From: Enterobacter cancerogenus
GTDB taxonomy: Bacteria; Pseudomonadota; Gammaproteobacteria; Enterobacterales; Enterobacteriaceae
DNA length: 64,000 nt
Direction of reading: 5' to 3'
Assembly (NCBI GenBank): GCA_000773965.1
Contig: JRUP01000012.1
Span: forward strand, 1 to 64,000
Shown here: piece by piece, positions 1-9,651 of the stretch
How positions within the stretch are numbered: position 1 is the first letter of the stretch
Layout of the letters: each line of letters begins with the position of its first letter
Made by a program: the position numbers and the translations under genes
The notes under the pieces: model-generated
What the model saw: the letters and a program-made list of their open reading frames with translations, nothing else
Told to the model about the DNA's origin: nothing
Databases searched by the model: none

Positions 1-245
1 CTGATAAATTGTTAAAGAGCAGTGCCGCGATTTCTCAAGCGGCGCGGGATGCGTATATTACGCTTTCCGCATTCTCAGTCAAGCATTTATTTTTGCTTTT
101 CTGAAGGTTGCCTTGAAGACCACCTCCTGAACACTTCGCTTCGTAAGCCGTTGTTCCGTGTCAGTGGAGGCGCAGTATAGGGATTTCTTTTTGGCTGACA
201 AGCGCTAAATGCAAATTAAATTCTGAGTGTTGTTTTTTTCGTCGA
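1..245 (-). promoter_or_regulatory. rRNA operon promoters P1 and P2 with boxA antiterminator
   Basis: Read on the minus strand, this is a typical enterobacterial rrn control region. P1 has -35 TTGTCA (196-201) and -10 TATACT (174-179), 16 bp apart, followed by a GC-rich discriminator, with A/T tracts upstream (about 202-245) that resemble an UP element. P2 has -35 TTGACT (77-82) and -10 TAATAT (55-60), 16 bp apart, followed by CCCGCGCCGC. The boxA sequence TGCTCTTTAACA lies at 10-21. The 16S gene itself would start beyond the left edge. E. coli has the same btuB-murI-rrn order. The GC discriminator implies stringent control, as is known for this promoter class. Confidence 0.93.
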
Positions 246-252
246 AACCCCA

Positions 253-1104
253 CTAAATCGCCAGTTTTTCCAGCAATGGAAAGCCATAACGCCGTAGAAC
301 CGGTGATAATTGCACCGCCTCCTCATCCATAAGCGTGCAGAACGCCATATTCTGACCAGAAGAAACGGCGTGCGGCGCTTCATGTTCTAATAACCATACT
401 GTGCGGCGTGCAATGGCTGCACCGGAATCCACTAACCGCGTGCCTTCAGGCAGTACCATTTGCAGCTCGTCACGCAATAGAGGAAAGTGCGTACATCCCA
501 GGACGACAGTGTCAGGTGGCTCTTTCATGCGCAGCCAGGGTTGTACAGCACGGCGCACATCAGCCAGCTCAACTTCTTCGCCATGCAGCTTCGCTTCCGC
601 TAACTCAACCAGTTCAGCCGAACCCAGCATTTCGATTTTGCACTCGCGCGCAAACTGCGCCACCAGCTCATGAGTATAAGGACGTTTTACCGTGCCGCGC
701 GTTGCCAGCAATCCCACGACACCATTACGCGTGAGACGCGCAGCAGGTTTAATCGCCGGCACAACACCGACAACAGGAAACTCGAATCGCTCACGCAGTG
801 CAGGTAAAGAAACGGTGCTAGCCGAGTTACAGGCAATAATGACTAATGCCAGCGGGAAGCGTTTTGTAATCGCCTCAACCACAGCAACCACACGCTCGAC
901 AATAAAGTCTTCGGTTTTTTCACCGTAAGGGAAACCTTCATTATCGAAGGCATATAAATAGTGAAGATCCGGCAATAACTGCCGGACCTCATCATAGACG
1001 GAGAGCCCACCGACGCCGGAGTCAAACACCAGCACGGTAGGACGCAGATCAGAAGCTGTAGCTGGCGCTGAGGTAATACTCCGTTCCTGGAGTTGGATAG
1101 CCAT
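253..1104 (-). CDS. murI: Glutamate racemase
   Basis: Interconverts L- and D-glutamate in the cytoplasm to supply D-Glu for peptidoglycan. It shows the Asp/Glu racemase fold with VFDSGVGG near the N-terminus and two catalytic cysteines, Cys92 (ACNSAST) and Cys204 (LGCTHF), at the same numbers as in E. coli. Length is 283 residues. An in-frame GTG at 1149 would add 15 residues, but the ATG at 1104 matches the family start and gives a 56-bp overlap with the end of btuB, as in E. coli. Translation is therefore probably coupled to btuB. rRNA promoters follow on the same strand. Confidence 0.97.
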   Translation of the reverse strand: MAIQLQERSITSAPATASDLRPTVLVFDSGVGGLSVYDEVRQLLPDLHYLYAFDNEGFPYGEKTEDFIVERVVAVVEAITKRFPLALVIIACNSASTVSLPALRERFEFPVVGVVPAIKPAARLTRNGVVGLLATRGTVKRPYTHELVAQFARECKIEMLGSAELVELAEAKLHGEEVELADVRRAVQPWLRMKEPPDTVVLGCTHFPLLRDELQMVLPEGTRLVDSGAAIARRTVWLLEHEAPHAVSSGQNMAFCTLMDEEAVQLSPVLRRYGFPLLEKLAI

Positions 1105-2920
1105 ACACTGTCTCGTAGTCTTTATCGAACAGGTTGGCAATTCTACCACGAACGGTGAGCTGTGATGTGACCGGATACGACACTGCGAGATCCCATAAGC
1201 TCACGCCGCCCAATTTCACGCGCTGCGGAGTATATGAGTGGTTGTAATCCGTATCGTAGCGGTCGCCGAGATAGTGATAGGTCACGGACCAGTCAAAATC
1301 ATAGATTGTCCAGTCGAGTTGGTATTTCACCTGCTGCTTAGCACGGCGTACCAGTTGTTGATTGGTCTCTGCATCACGCGCATCAACATAATCGTATGAG
1401 ATTTGATGGCTCAGCGGGCCAGTATCAAAGGATGCTGTGGCTTCCACCCCTTTGATGCGAGCTTTGTCGATGTTGTAATAGACGTAGGTGCTTGGGTCGC
1501 TATCAATCAGATTGTCGATATCATTGCGGTAGCCGGATACACGCCAGTTTACCGGGCCCGTCAGCCCCTCAAAGCCCCCTTCCCACTGCTTGCTCTTTTC
1601 TGGCTTCAGATCCGGGTTACCATACGTCTGGCTGTAAAGCTGTCCCAGATTCGGTGATTTGAATGCCGTACCGTAAGAAGCGAAAACACGGTAGCCGTCA
1701 ACAAACTCCCACGCGGCACTGCTCTGCCAGGTGTTGTGCCAGCCAAACGCATCATTGTCGTCGCCACGCACCGCCCCTTCCAGCGTTACGCTGCCAAATT
1801 GCTGCTGTGCAGTGGCATAAATACCGGTATTACGCTGCTCCTGTCCTTCAATGGTGGAGTTAGTACCCGGTTCCGAGGTCTGTTTCTGCCAGTCCACGCC
1901 ACCACTAATGGCACCGTGCCCGACCTGAACAGTATTGCCCCACTGTAGGTTGTACTGCTGCACATCATTTAATGAGGCAGTCGCATCATACTTACCGAGT
2001 TGCGGGCTGTAGTTGTAATCTTTGGTGTGGCTGTAGCTGGCGATTAACTGGGATGAGTAGATACCCTGATTGAAGCGCAGACCGGTATCCCAGGTTTGGC
2101 TGTAAAGCTGGCGAGTATCGACAAAGGTGTTCGGCTCTACATAAGTAGGGTAACCATCGTAAGCCGTTCGGTTGTCGAAACCATAGCCACGCACGAAACC
2201 GCTGAATTCATCGTTAAATTGATGCTCCAACGATCCATACAAGGTTTTGCTCATAAAGCCGTCACGGTCTTTCTGCGCGGGATCGCCGTAAACGTCAGGC
2301 AAGTTGGCCACCACGTCGTAACCCTTGGTGTAGGTATAATTACCCGCCATGGTGAGTTTGGTGGCATCCCCCAGCATTTGCTGCGTGGAACCATCATAAC
2401 TTTGGTAGCCATTGGAACCGACACCCGCCGTCAACGTGGTACCTGCTTTATCGCGGCCGGTAATAATGTTCACCACCCCACCAATCGCATCCGAACCATA
2501 AACCGCTGAACGCGCGCCACGGATATATTCGATGCGCTGCACCAGTGACAACGGTATCTGGCTTAGATCAGACGAACCAGAAATACCCGCCTGATTGAGA
2601 CGAACGCCGTCAATTAATATCAGCACATGGCTGGAGTTAGTACCACGGATAAACATCGAGCTGGATTGACCAAGGCCACCGTTCTGCGCGATATCCACGC
2701 CCGGTAAACGGCGCATCACATCCGTCAGGCTTTTCGCCTGCCAGCGATCGATCTCTTCACGGGTGACTACCGTTGTCGGTGCCAGCACAGATGAAACCGG
2801 TTGAGCGAAGCGGTTGGCGGTAACGATTTGCGTATCATCATCCTGAGCGTAGCCATATGCAGCCCAGAGTGAAAGCGCCGTTGCACTAAAGGCACACAGC
2901 GTAGTTTTGCTTTTATTCAT
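1049..2920 (-). CDS. btuB: Vitamin B12 TonB-dependent outer membrane receptor
   Basis: Outer membrane transporter that binds cobalamin and imports it using TonB/ExbBD energy. The 623-residue product begins with a signal peptide ending near AYGYA. A TonB box-like TQIVTANR follows, then a plug domain with [15 protein letters not shown], then a 22-strand barrel ending in aromatic Phe (SASYSF), the usual outer membrane insertion signal. I chose the ATG at 2920 because GGATG lies about 10 nt upstream, as in the E. coli riboswitch-controlled start; in-frame codons upstream at 2932 and 3004 lack this. A cobalamin riboswitch precedes it. It overlaps murI by 56 bp. Confidence 0.97.
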   Translation of the reverse strand: MNKSKTTLCAFSATALSLWAAYGYAQDDDTQIVTANRFAQPVSSVLAPTTVVTREEIDRWQAKSLTDVMRRLPGVDIAQNGGLGQSSSMFIRGTNSSHVLILIDGVRLNQAGISGSSDLSQIPLSLVQRIEYIRGARSAVYGSDAIGGVVNIITGRDKAGTTLTAGVGSNGYQSYDGSTQQMLGDATKLTMAGNYTYTKGYDVVANLPDVYGDPAQKDRDGFMSKTLYGSLEHQFNDEFSGFVRGYGFDNRTAYDGYPTYVEPNTFVDTRQLYSQTWDTGLRFNQGIYSSQLIASYSHTKDYNYSPQLGKYDATASLNDVQQYNLQWGNTVQVGHGAISGGVDWQKQTSEPGTNSTIEGQEQRNTGIYATAQQQFGSVTLEGAVRGDDNDAFGWHNTWQSSAAWEFVDGYRVFASYGTAFKSPNLGQLYSQTYGNPDLKPEKSKQWEGGFEGLTGPVNWRVSGYRNDIDNLIDSDPSTYVYYNIDKARIKGVEATASFDTGPLSHQISYDYVDARDAETNQQLVRRAKQQVKYQLDWTIYDFDWSVTYHYLGDRYDTDYNHSYTPQRVKLGGVSLWDLAVSYPVTSQLTVRGRIANLFDKDYETVYGYPTPGTEYYLSASYSF

Positions 2921-2924
2921 TGTT

Positions 2925-3156
2925 GTAAGCATCCAAAAGACGAAGCAGGATGCCGCAGGCCTGCAACCGATAGCACGCGATGGTTGCAGTGATTGCGACG
3001 ACACACCGGCAGGTCTTCGGGCTGAGAATCATAAATGGTGAAAAACTTCCCATCCCTCAGGACAGTGTTTATCGATCGATCACCATGACATTCTTTTACC
3101 GCTGCGCGTCAGCTCCAGATTCACACTGGATTCCCTTTTAACTCAAGGAGGCCGGC
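2925..3156 (-). promoter_or_regulatory. Cobalamin (AdoCbl) riboswitch of btuB
   Basis: On the minus strand the leader matches the E. coli btuB riboswitch in order. It begins GCCGGC (3151-3156), then AAAAGGGAA, AATCTGGAGCTGACGCGCAG and the B12 box AGCCCGAAGACCTGCCGG (3006-3024). The expression platform is a stem, GGCATCC (2948-2953 core) pairing with GGATGC (2929-2934), that includes the likely ribosome-binding bases of btuB. When cobalamin is bound, btuB translation should be blocked. Confidence 0.93.
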
Positions 3157-3282
3157 AGTCGCAGTCTACGGTTAAGCAGGTCGCGAATCCAGACTGCCAG
3201 CCATCAACTTCTCACAGAACTGGACATCAGCAGGTGAATGCCTACAATCGCCCGGCAAGCTAGCTTATTACCAGGATTAAAG

Positions 3283-4386
3283 ATGACACCCGAACAGCTC
3301 CCGATTGAACAATACGACGCGCAACTGGCGGAAAAAGTCAGCCGTTTACAGGCGATGATGTCTCCGTTTGCGGCGCCTGACGTGGAGGTGTTCCGCTCAC
3401 CGGTCAGCCACTACCGTATGCGCGCTGAATTCCGCATCTGGCATGATGGCGACGATCTGTACCACATCATCTTTGATCAGGAGACCAAGCAGCGCATCCG
3501 AGTGGATCAATTCCCTGCTGCCAGCGCGTTGATCAACCAGTTGATGCCAAAGTTGATCGATGCGATCCGTGATAACAAAGCGCTGCGTTTCAAGCTGTTC
3601 CAAATCGACTACCTGTCGACCATGAGCAATCAGATTGTGATTTCGCTGTTGTATCACCGCAAGCTGGAAGCGGACTGGACGGAAGCCGCCACCGCGCTGC
3701 GCGACACACTGCGTGCTGAAGGCATTGATGTACAGCTGATTGGTCGCGCGACCAAAACCAAAATCTGCCTTGATCGCGATTACGTCGATGAATGCCTGCC
3801 CGTAGCGGGCAAAGAGATGATTTATCGTCAGGTGGAGAACAGCTTCACCCAGCCGAATGCGGCGATGAATATTCAGATGCTGGAATGGGCGCTGGATGTC
3901 ACTCAGGGCTCACGTGGTGATTTGCTGGAACTCTATTGCGGCAATGGCAACTTCTCGCTGGCGCTGGCACGTAACTTCCACCGCGTACTGGCGACGGAAA
4001 TTGCGAAACCTTCGGTAGCATCAGCGCAGTACAATATTGCCGCCAACCATATCGATAACGTGCAGATTATCCGCATGGCGGCGGAAGAGTTTACGCAGGC
4101 GATGAATGGGGTGCGCAGCTTTAATCGTTTGGAAGGCATCGACTTAAAGAGCTATCAATGCGAGACCATCTTTGTCGATCCACCACGCAGTGGCCTGGAT
4201 GAGGAAACCGTGAAGATGGTGCAGGCGTATCCACGCATTCTGTATATCTCCTGCAACCCGCAAACCCTGTGCGACAATCTTGCCACGCTGGGTGAAACAC
4301 ATGACGTGTCGCGGCTGGCGCTGTTTGACCAGTTCCCTTACACCCATCATATGGAATGCGGTGTCTGGCTCACGCGTAAAGCGTAA
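3283..4386 (+). CDS. trmA: tRNA (uracil-5-)-methyltransferase
   Basis: SAM-dependent enzyme forming m5U54 in the T-loop of tRNAs. The 367-residue protein has the SAM site [10 protein letters not shown] (around 215-224), the DPPRSG motif (around 298), nucleophile Cys324 (SCNPQTL) and base Glu358 (HMECGVW), all at E. coli positions. A longer in-frame start at 3238 exists, but the ATG at 3283 has AGGA 7 nt upstream and matches the family N-terminus MTPE. It is divergent from btuB, so its promoter must lie within or beside the btuB leader. A bidirectional terminator separates it from yijD. Confidence 0.97.
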   Translation: MTPEQLPIEQYDAQLAEKVSRLQAMMSPFAAPDVEVFRSPVSHYRMRAEFRIWHDGDDLYHIIFDQETKQRIRVDQFPAASALINQLMPKLIDAIRDNKALRFKLFQIDYLSTMSNQIVISLLYHRKLEADWTEAATALRDTLRAEGIDVQLIGRATKTKICLDRDYVDECLPVAGKEMIYRQVENSFTQPNAAMNIQMLEWALDVTQGSRGDLLELYCGNGNFSLALARNFHRVLATEIAKPSVASAQYNIAANHIDNVQIIRMAAEEFTQAMNGVRSFNRLEGIDLKSYQCETIFVDPPRSGLDEETVKMVQAYPRILYISCNPQTLCDNLATLGETHDVSRLALFDQFPYTHHMECGVWLTRKA

Positions 4387-4392
4387 AACAAA

Positions 4393-4414
4393 ACGGGAAC
4401 CCTGCGGTTCCCGT
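4393..4414. terminator. Bidirectional terminator between trmA and yijD
   Basis: Perfect 9-bp stem ACGGGAACC / GGTTCCCGT with a 4-nt loop (CTGC), flanked by an A-rich side and a T-rich side. It lies between two convergent genes, so it can serve both. Confidence 0.85.
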
Positions 4415-4422
4415 TGTTGTAT

Positions 4423-4779
4423 TTAGCTTTTGTTCCTGGCGCGGCGGAAGCGAGTGGCAATCCAGAACACCAGCGCCACCATCAAAATGGTCGGGATGAA
4501 GTTGGAACCGATATCTGGATATTCAGCACGCACCAGCGCGCTATACACCAGAATACCCAACAGGAAAAACGCCGCGGCCAGTGAAGGCATGCCATCGGGC
4601 ATGTTGCGGTTAAGATAACGCTGGTGCAGACACCAGGCTGCGAGGCCAAGGGCGATCAGCGGGAATATCGAAAAAGGCACAAACGTACTGAACAGCACCG
4701 AAAAGGAGCCGTTGATCGCTAAACCGGTGATAAAAGCCAGTAACAGGGTTCCTTTATCGCGAGGGTTTTGCTCAATCAT
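4423..4779 (-). CDS. yijD: Inner membrane protein YijD (DUF1422)
   Basis: 118-residue hydrophobic protein with about four predicted membrane segments, beginning LLLAFITGLAING. It closely matches E. coli YijD (119 residues), including CLHQRYLNR and VRAEYPDIGSNF. The function is unknown. It follows fabR by about 18 bp on the same strand, an arrangement conserved in E. coli, so the two are probably cotranscribed and FabR control of membrane lipid composition may extend to it. That link is context only. The start ATG at 4779 fits the family N-terminus. Confidence 0.93.
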   Translation of the reverse strand: MIEQNPRDKGTLLLAFITGLAINGSFSVLFSTFVPFSIFPLIALGLAAWCLHQRYLNRNMPDGMPSLAAAFFLLGILVYSALVRAEYPDIGSNFIPTILMVALVFWIATRFRRARNKS

Positions 4780-4797
4780 TTCATTATCCTTATCACA

Positions 4798-5442
4798 TTA
4801 CTCTTCGGGTTTTTCCAGGGTTACCGCCAGACGTTCCTGCTCCCGGCGATACCAGTAATAAGCGCCTTTAGCGATCATACGTAATTGCAGCACCAGGCGA
4901 TCTTCCAGCTTGCGACGCTGTTCGATATCCACATCCAGCGCTTCCGCACCGGCACTGAACACGATGGTCACCATGGCTTCGGCTTGCGCTTCGGTAAAGC
5001 TGCGCGGCATCCGATTTTCCAGCTCAAGGTAATCCGCGAGCTCAGCAATGAAGTGCTGAATTTCTCGCGCAACTGCGGCACGGAACGCGGCCGATGTTCC
5101 GGAGCGCTCGCGTAGTAAGAGACGAAAAGCGTTGGGATTGTTCCCGATAAATTCCATAAATGTGGAAACGGAAGTCTTAATGATGCTGCCGCCCTTGGCA
5201 ATGCGCTGGCGTGCCTGGCGCATCAACTGGCGTAACATCAGGCCGCTTTCGTCGACCATGGTCAAACCCAGTTCATCCACATCTTTAAAGTGACGATAAA
5301 ACGAGGTAGGTGCAATCCCGGCTTCACGCGCAACTTCACGCAAACTCAGGCTGGCAAAACTCCTTTCTGCACTTAACTGACTGAAGGCTGCTTCAATCAG
5401 CGTACGTCTTGTACGTTCTTTCTGTTGCGCCCTGACGCCCAT
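4798..5442 (-). CDS. fabR: TetR-family repressor of unsaturated fatty acid synthesis
   Basis: Represses fabA and fabB in response to the saturated to unsaturated acyl-ACP/CoA ratio, setting membrane fluidity. At 214 residues it matches E. coli FabR (215). The N-terminal TetR helix-turn-helix spans about residues 10-55 ([19 protein letters not shown]), followed by an all-helical ligand domain. It is first gene of fabR-yijD and divergent from sthA, as in E. coli. The start ATG ([13 protein letters not shown]) fits the family. I did not find a convincing FabR operator in the 194-bp intergenic region. Confidence 0.95.
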   Translation of the reverse strand: MGVRAQQKERTRRTLIEAAFSQLSAERSFASLSLREVAREAGIAPTSFYRHFKDVDELGLTMVDESGLMLRQLMRQARQRIAKGGSIIKTSVSTFMEFIGNNPNAFRLLLRERSGTSAAFRAAVAREIQHFIAELADYLELENRMPRSFTEAQAEAMVTIVFSAGAEALDVDIEQRRKLEDRLVLQLRMIAKGAYYWYRREQERLAVTLEKPEE

Positions 5443-5636
5443 TTTCCCGGCCTTTTGAGTGATCTGGAAGGCACTATAACAAACTTTTCAGCGTACAGTG
5501 GCGCAAAGTTTGTGACCGCCTGTGTACCTCACGCTTTGTCAAAACTGGGGATTTTTCGCTGTTAGAATTCAGAAGTGCGCGGTGAGATGTTAGAATCTCG
5601 TTGTAAAAATGTGATAGAAAAATAGGACGTACTGGT

Positions 5637-7037
5637 ATGCAAAAGTCTTACGATTACGATGCCATTGTGATTGGCTCAGGTCCAGGCGGCGAAGGTGCGG
5701 CAATGGGCCTGGTGAAGCAGGGAGCGCGCATTGCAGTGATCGAACGCTACCATAATATCGGCGGCGGTTGTACTCACTGGGGGACCATCCCCTCCAAAGC
5801 TTTACGTCACGCTGTCAGCCGTATTATCGAGTTCAATCAAAACCCTCTTTATAGCGATCACACCCGACTCCTGCGCTCCTCATTTGCTGACATTTTGAAT
5901 CACACCGAAAACGTTATCAGTCAGCAAACGGCAATGCGTCAGGGATTTTATGAGCGCAACCGTTGTGAGCTTTATCAGGGCGATGCCCATTTTGTTGATG
6001 CCAACACCATCGAAGTTGAACAGCCCGATGGCACCCGCGAACGCTTAACCGCAGAAAAATTCGTGATTGCGTGCGGTTCACGTCCTTACCATCCTGCAGA
6101 CGTCGACTTTACGCACCCACGCATTTACGACTCCGACTCCATCCTCAATCTGCATCATGAACCTGGCCATGTGATCATCTACGGTGCCGGTGTGATTGGT
6201 TGCGAATACGCATCGATTTTCCGTGGCCTGAACGTCAAGGTGGATTTGATCAACACGCGCGATCGTTTGCTGGCGTTCCTCGATCAGGAAATGTCAGATT
6301 CGCTCTCCTATCACTTCTGGAACAGCGGCGTGGTGATTCGTCACAACGAAGAGTTCGAGAAGATTGAAGGTGTCAGTGACGGCGTGATCATGCACCTGAA
6401 GTCGGGCAAGAAAGTGAAAGCGGATTGCCTGCTGTACGCTAACGGCCGTACCGGTAACACCGATTCACTGGCGCTGGAAAATGTCGGGCTGGAAGCTGAT
6501 GGTCGTGGCCTGTTGAAAGTGAACAGCATGTACCAGACTGCGCAGCCGCACATCTATGCAGTTGGCGACGTCATTGGTTATCCGAGCCTGGCTTCAGCCG
6601 CCTACGATCAGGGCCGAATTGCGGCACAGGCGATCATCAAAGGTGAAGCCACAGCTCATTTGATCGAAGATATTCCCACCGGGATTTATACCATTCCGGA
6701 GATCAGCTCAGTGGGTAAAACCGAACAGCAGCTGACTGCGATGAAAGTGCCTTACGAAGTGGGTCGTGCGCAGTTCAAACATCTGGCGCGTGCGCAGATT
6801 GTGGGGATGCACGTGGGTAGCCTGAAGATTCTGTTCCATCGTGAAACCAAAGAGATTTTAGGTATTCACTGCTTTGGCGAACGTGCGGCAGAAATTATTC
6901 ACATCGGGCAAGCCATTATGGAGCAGAAGAACGGCGGCAACACGATAGAGTACTTCGTGAATACCACCTTCAACTATCCGACCATGGCCGAGGCCTATCG
7001 CGTCGCGGCGCTCAACGGCTTAAACCGCCTGTTTTAA
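5637..7037 (+). CDS. sthA: Soluble pyridine nucleotide transhydrogenase
   Basis: Cytosolic FAD enzyme transferring hydride between NADPH and NAD+, mainly draining excess NADPH. The 466 residues equal the E. coli length. The N-terminal FAD motif is [11 protein letters not shown] and the second Rossmann motif is [12 protein letters not shown]. The active-site region reads [15 protein letters not shown]: it has one cysteine, where disulfide reductases of this family have CxxxxC, which is normal for SthA. It converges on oxyR with an 18-bp overlap of the 3' ends, so their transcripts overlap antisense. Confidence 0.97.
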   Translation: MQKSYDYDAIVIGSGPGGEGAAMGLVKQGARIAVIERYHNIGGGCTHWGTIPSKALRHAVSRIIEFNQNPLYSDHTRLLRSSFADILNHTENVISQQTAMRQGFYERNRCELYQGDAHFVDANTIEVEQPDGTRERLTAEKFVIACGSRPYHPADVDFTHPRIYDSDSILNLHHEPGHVIIYGAGVIGCEYASIFRGLNVKVDLINTRDRLLAFLDQEMSDSLSYHFWNSGVVIRHNEEFEKIEGVSDGVIMHLKSGKKVKADCLLYANGRTGNTDSLALENVGLEADGRGLLKVNSMYQTAQPHIYAVGDVIGYPSLASAAYDQGRIAAQAIIKGEATAHLIEDIPTGIYTIPEISSVGKTEQQLTAMKVPYEVGRAQFKHLARAQIVGMHVGSLKILFHRETKEILGIHCFGERAAEIIHIGQAIMEQKNGGNTIEYFVNTTFNYPTMAEAYRVAALNGLNRLF

Positions 7038-7937
7038 CGACGTGTCCAGATAACCCTGCATGTGGGTTTTGATTGCTTCTGCCAGCTGCTCATAGCGGCT
7101 GCGCAGAGGTGATCCTGGGCGATAAACCAAAGCAATCGTGCGCTGTGGAACCGGCTTATAGCACGGCAGATAGCACACGCCATCACGCACTCGCTCATTC
7201 GGCACCGCCAGCGAAGGCAGCAAAGTAATACCGCTTCCTGCCGCGACCATGTTGCGCAGCGTTTCCAGACTGGTGGCGCGGAAATGGGTATCTTCGTCCG
7301 CACCAGCTTCGAAGCAGAAGCCCATGGCCTGATCGCGCAAGCAGTGGCCATCTTCCAGCATCAGCAGCTTTTCACCAGCCAGATCTGACATCGGCACACG
7401 ATCGCGATCGTGCCACGGATGATCCTTGTAGATCGCCAGCTTCATTGGCTCATCAAACAGCGGTACCTCAATAAAGGCTTCGCTCTCTTTCACCAGCGCC
7501 AGAATCGCACAATCCAGTTTGCCACTGTCGAGCTGCGCCAGCAGTTGCTGCGTTTGCGCTTCATGCAGGTACATTTCGAGTTTAGGGAAGGTTTGATGCA
7601 GCATTGGAATGATCTGCGGCAGCAAATACGGGCCAGTGGTCGGAATCAGACCAATATGCAGCGGTCCGGACATTGCTTCGCCCTGTTGGCTCGCCATCTC
7701 CTTCAGCACTTTGACTTCGCGCAGCACAGTTCGCGCCTGATCCACCAGCAACAGTCCAGCCTGGGTAAATAACACCTTACGGCTGGTACGCTCCAGCAGC
7801 ATCACACCGAGCTCATCTTCCAGCTTACGAATCTGACCGCTCAAGGTAGGTTGGCTGACATGACACGCATCAGCTGCACGCCGGAAATGGCGATGCTCCG
7901 CAAGCGAAACCAGATACTCCAGATCACGAATGTTCAT
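7020..7937 (-). CDS. oxyR: Hydrogen peroxide-sensing LysR-type regulator OxyR
   Basis: Transcription factor that activates peroxide defence genes after forming an intramolecular disulfide. It is 305 residues, as in E. coli, with an N-terminal winged helix-turn-helix (about 1-60) and a LysR effector domain. The redox cysteines Cys199 and Cys208 ([12 protein letters not shown]) are at the exact E. coli numbers. The start ATG at 7937 has GGAGG a few bases upstream; a longer frame reaching 7985 is rejected. Upstream, ATAG/CTAT tetranucleotides and a candidate OxyS RNA point away from it. Its 3' end overlaps sthA by 18 bp. Confidence 0.98.
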   Translation of the reverse strand: MNIRDLEYLVSLAEHRHFRRAADACHVSQPTLSGQIRKLEDELGVMLLERTSRKVLFTQAGLLLVDQARTVLREVKVLKEMASQQGEAMSGPLHIGLIPTTGPYLLPQIIPMLHQTFPKLEMYLHEAQTQQLLAQLDSGKLDCAILALVKESEAFIEVPLFDEPMKLAIYKDHPWHDRDRVPMSDLAGEKLLMLEDGHCLRDQAMGFCFEAGADEDTHFRATSLETLRNMVAAGSGITLLPSLAVPNERVRDGVCYLPCYKPVPQRTIALVYRPGSPLRSRYEQLAEAIKTHMQGYLDTSLKQAV

Positions 7938-7956
7938 TGATTTCCTCCAAACCACG

Positions 7957-8003
7957 ATAGCCCGTGGCGATAGATAGAATAGCAATGAACGATTAGCCCT
8001 ATC
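7957..8003. promoter_or_regulatory. Possible OxyR operator between oxyR and the candidate oxyS
   Basis: Several ATAG tetranucleotides (7957-7960, 7970-7973, 7974-7977, 7979-7982) and a CTAT at 7999-8002 cluster just upstream of oxyR. OxyR recognises spaced ATAG/CTAT elements, and in E. coli it binds here to repress oxyR and activate oxyS. The spacing does not match the full consensus cleanly, so this is a tentative call from position and tetranucleotide content. Confidence 0.4.
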
Positions 8004-8031
8004 AAGCGATGAACAGGAATAATACCGGCCA

Positions 8032-8203
8032 TAGCAAGCAATGTTGAAAAAGACGCTGAGATGACGTCGAGCATCACCTGCAATCAGCGGTAAAAATCAA
8101 AGTGTTGGCCGGGAGTGCCAGCCCTTGATGATGTGCCTATAACAATATGTATTTCTGAAGCTAGAGGTTGGCGGGCTACCGAAAAGGAGCCCGCTCTTTT
8201 TTT
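8032..8203 (+). ncRNA. oxyS: Candidate OxyS small RNA
   Basis: The 264 bp between oxyR and argH, where E. coli encodes OxyS, ends in a strong intrinsic terminator oriented rightward (8171-8203), away from oxyR and into the end of argH. No gene on the plus strand explains it. A possible -10 (TAATAC, 8020-8025) lies just beyond the ATAG cluster, giving a start near 8032. The segment GGGAGTGCCAGCCCTTGATG loosely recalls the CGGAGCGGCA...CCCTTGA part of E. coli OxyS. The transcript would be about 170 nt, against 109 nt in E. coli, so the 5' end is uncertain. Sequence similarity is weak; position and terminator carry the call. Confidence 0.45.
8171..8203 (+). terminator. Intrinsic terminator facing argH
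   Basis: Stem GCGGGCT (8171-8177) / AGCCCGC (8188-8194) followed by TCTTTTTTT on the plus strand. The T-run overlaps the argH stop codon. On the minus strand the hairpin has no T-tract, so it is a poor terminator for argH and a good one for a rightward transcript. Confidence 0.8.
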
Positions 8204-9575
8204 AGCCTAAACGCTTTTTAGCTTCAGCGATGGCAAATGCGACTTGCTGAGGCGACACCCCGCCCTGTGCATTACGCTTGTCGAGGCAGGATTGCAGCGA
8301 CAGAATCGGATAAACGTCATCCTCAATCACCGCACTGAACTGCTTCAATTGCGCCAGGCTTAACGCTTCCAGCGCCACGCCCTGCTTGATCGCTTCAACC
8401 ACGGTTTCACCGACAATGTGGTGCGCTTCACGGAACGGTACACCTTTGGCCACCAGATAATCCGCCAGTTCGGTGGAGTTGGCGTAACCCTGCTCGGCCG
8501 CTTCCTGACAGCGTGGGCGTTTTACCTGAATGCCATCCAGCACCAGTACCGACATATGCAGGCAATCAACCCAAGTGTCGAGCGCATCGAACAGCCCTTC
8601 TTTGTCTTCCTGCATATCTTTGTTGTACGCCAGCGGCAAGCCTTTCAGCGTCATCATCATGCCAGTCAGTGCGCCCTGAACACGGCCACATTTGCCGCGA
8701 ATCAGTTCTAATGCATCCGGGTTTTTCTTCTGTGGCATCAATGAAGAACCCGACGTTACTTTGTCAGACAGTTCAAGGAAGCCCGCTTCGCCAGTGTTGA
8801 AGAAGATCAGATCTTCAGCAAAGCGTGAGAGGTGAATCATGCCGATAGAGGCATCGGACAGCAGTTCCAGCACATGGTCACGATCAGACACGGTATCGAG
8901 GCTGTTGCGCGTAGCAGACGCGAAGCCTAACCAGCCGGCCAGCTGCTGACGATCGATTTCATACGCGGTGCCGGCCAGTGCGCCACAGCCCAGCGGACTC
9001 ACATCCAGACGCTTCAGCGTATCCTGCAGACGGCTTTCGTCACGCGCCAGCATTTCGACATACGCCAGGCACCAGTGCGCAAAAGTCACCGGCTGCGCGC
9101 GCTGCAGGTGCGTATAGCCCGGCATCACCGCATCCTGATTGGCTTCAGCGGTGGCAACGAGGGCTGTTTGCAGTTCACGCGTGGCGTCCAGCAGCACTGC
9201 GACCTGCTCTTTGCACCACAGTTTCAGATCGGTGGCCACCTGGTCGTTACGGCTACGGCCAGTGTGCAGTTTTTTGCCCAGTGCGCCGACTTTGTCGATC
9301 AGCTTGCCTTCTACCCAGCTATGGATATCTTCGGCATCGCTTTGCAAAATCTGCTCTGGATTGGCGCGCACTTCTGCCAGCAGTTCATTCAGTGCGCCTT
9401 CCAGCTGCTGCTGCTCATCGCTGCTCAGCACATTCACGGTAACCAGCGCTTTAGACCACGCTACCGAACCGGTGATGTCCTGCTCCGCCAGACGATAGTC
9501 AAAACGCAGTGAATCGTTGAACTGTTTGAACCGTTGGTCTGCTGCCTGCGAAAAACGTCCGCCCCAAAGTGCCAT
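8202..9575 (-). CDS. argH: Argininosuccinate lyase
   Basis: Final step of arginine synthesis: cleaves argininosuccinate to arginine and fumarate. The 457 residues equal the E. coli length. The fumarase/aspartase superfamily signature [12 protein letters not shown] is present, and [12 protein letters not shown] marks the substrate pocket. It is the last gene of argCBGH, 76 bp after argG and separated from it by a stable hairpin (9604-9626) that may tune its expression. Transcription should be repressed by arginine-bound ArgR acting at the ARG boxes upstream of argC. Confidence 0.97.
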   Translation of the reverse strand: MALWGGRFSQAADQRFKQFNDSLRFDYRLAEQDITGSVAWSKALVTVNVLSSDEQQQLEGALNELLAEVRANPEQILQSDAEDIHSWVEGKLIDKVGALGKKLHTGRSRNDQVATDLKLWCKEQVAVLLDATRELQTALVATAEANQDAVMPGYTHLQRAQPVTFAHWCLAYVEMLARDESRLQDTLKRLDVSPLGCGALAGTAYEIDRQQLAGWLGFASATRNSLDTVSDRDHVLELLSDASIGMIHLSRFAEDLIFFNTGEAGFLELSDKVTSGSSLMPQKKNPDALELIRGKCGRVQGALTGMMMTLKGLPLAYNKDMQEDKEGLFDALDTWVDCLHMSVLVLDGIQVKRPRCQEAAEQGYANSTELADYLVAKGVPFREAHHIVGETVVEAIKQGVALEALSLAQLKQFSAVIEDDVYPILSLQSCLDKRNAQGGVSPQQVAFAIAEAKKRLG

Positions 9576-9603
9576 CTGCTTTACTCCTGAATGCTGTTAT
9601 AGA

Positions 9604-9626
9604 AAGGGCGGCCCGAAGCCGCCCTT
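9604..9626 (-). terminator. Intercistronic hairpin between argG and argH
   Basis: On the minus strand AAGGGCGGC / GCCGCCCTT form a 9-bp GC-rich stem closed by a TTCGG loop, followed by TCTATAAC and not a full T-run. It may act as a partial terminator or as an mRNA 3'-end stabiliser within the operon. Confidence 0.6.
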
Positions 9627-9651
9627 GCAAAATGTGTTATCTGCCGCGGTA

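Noticed and set aside
5443..5636. AGCGTACA near 5490 as a FabR operator half-site
   Set aside because: No matching inverted half at the required spacing, and FabR autoregulation is not established.
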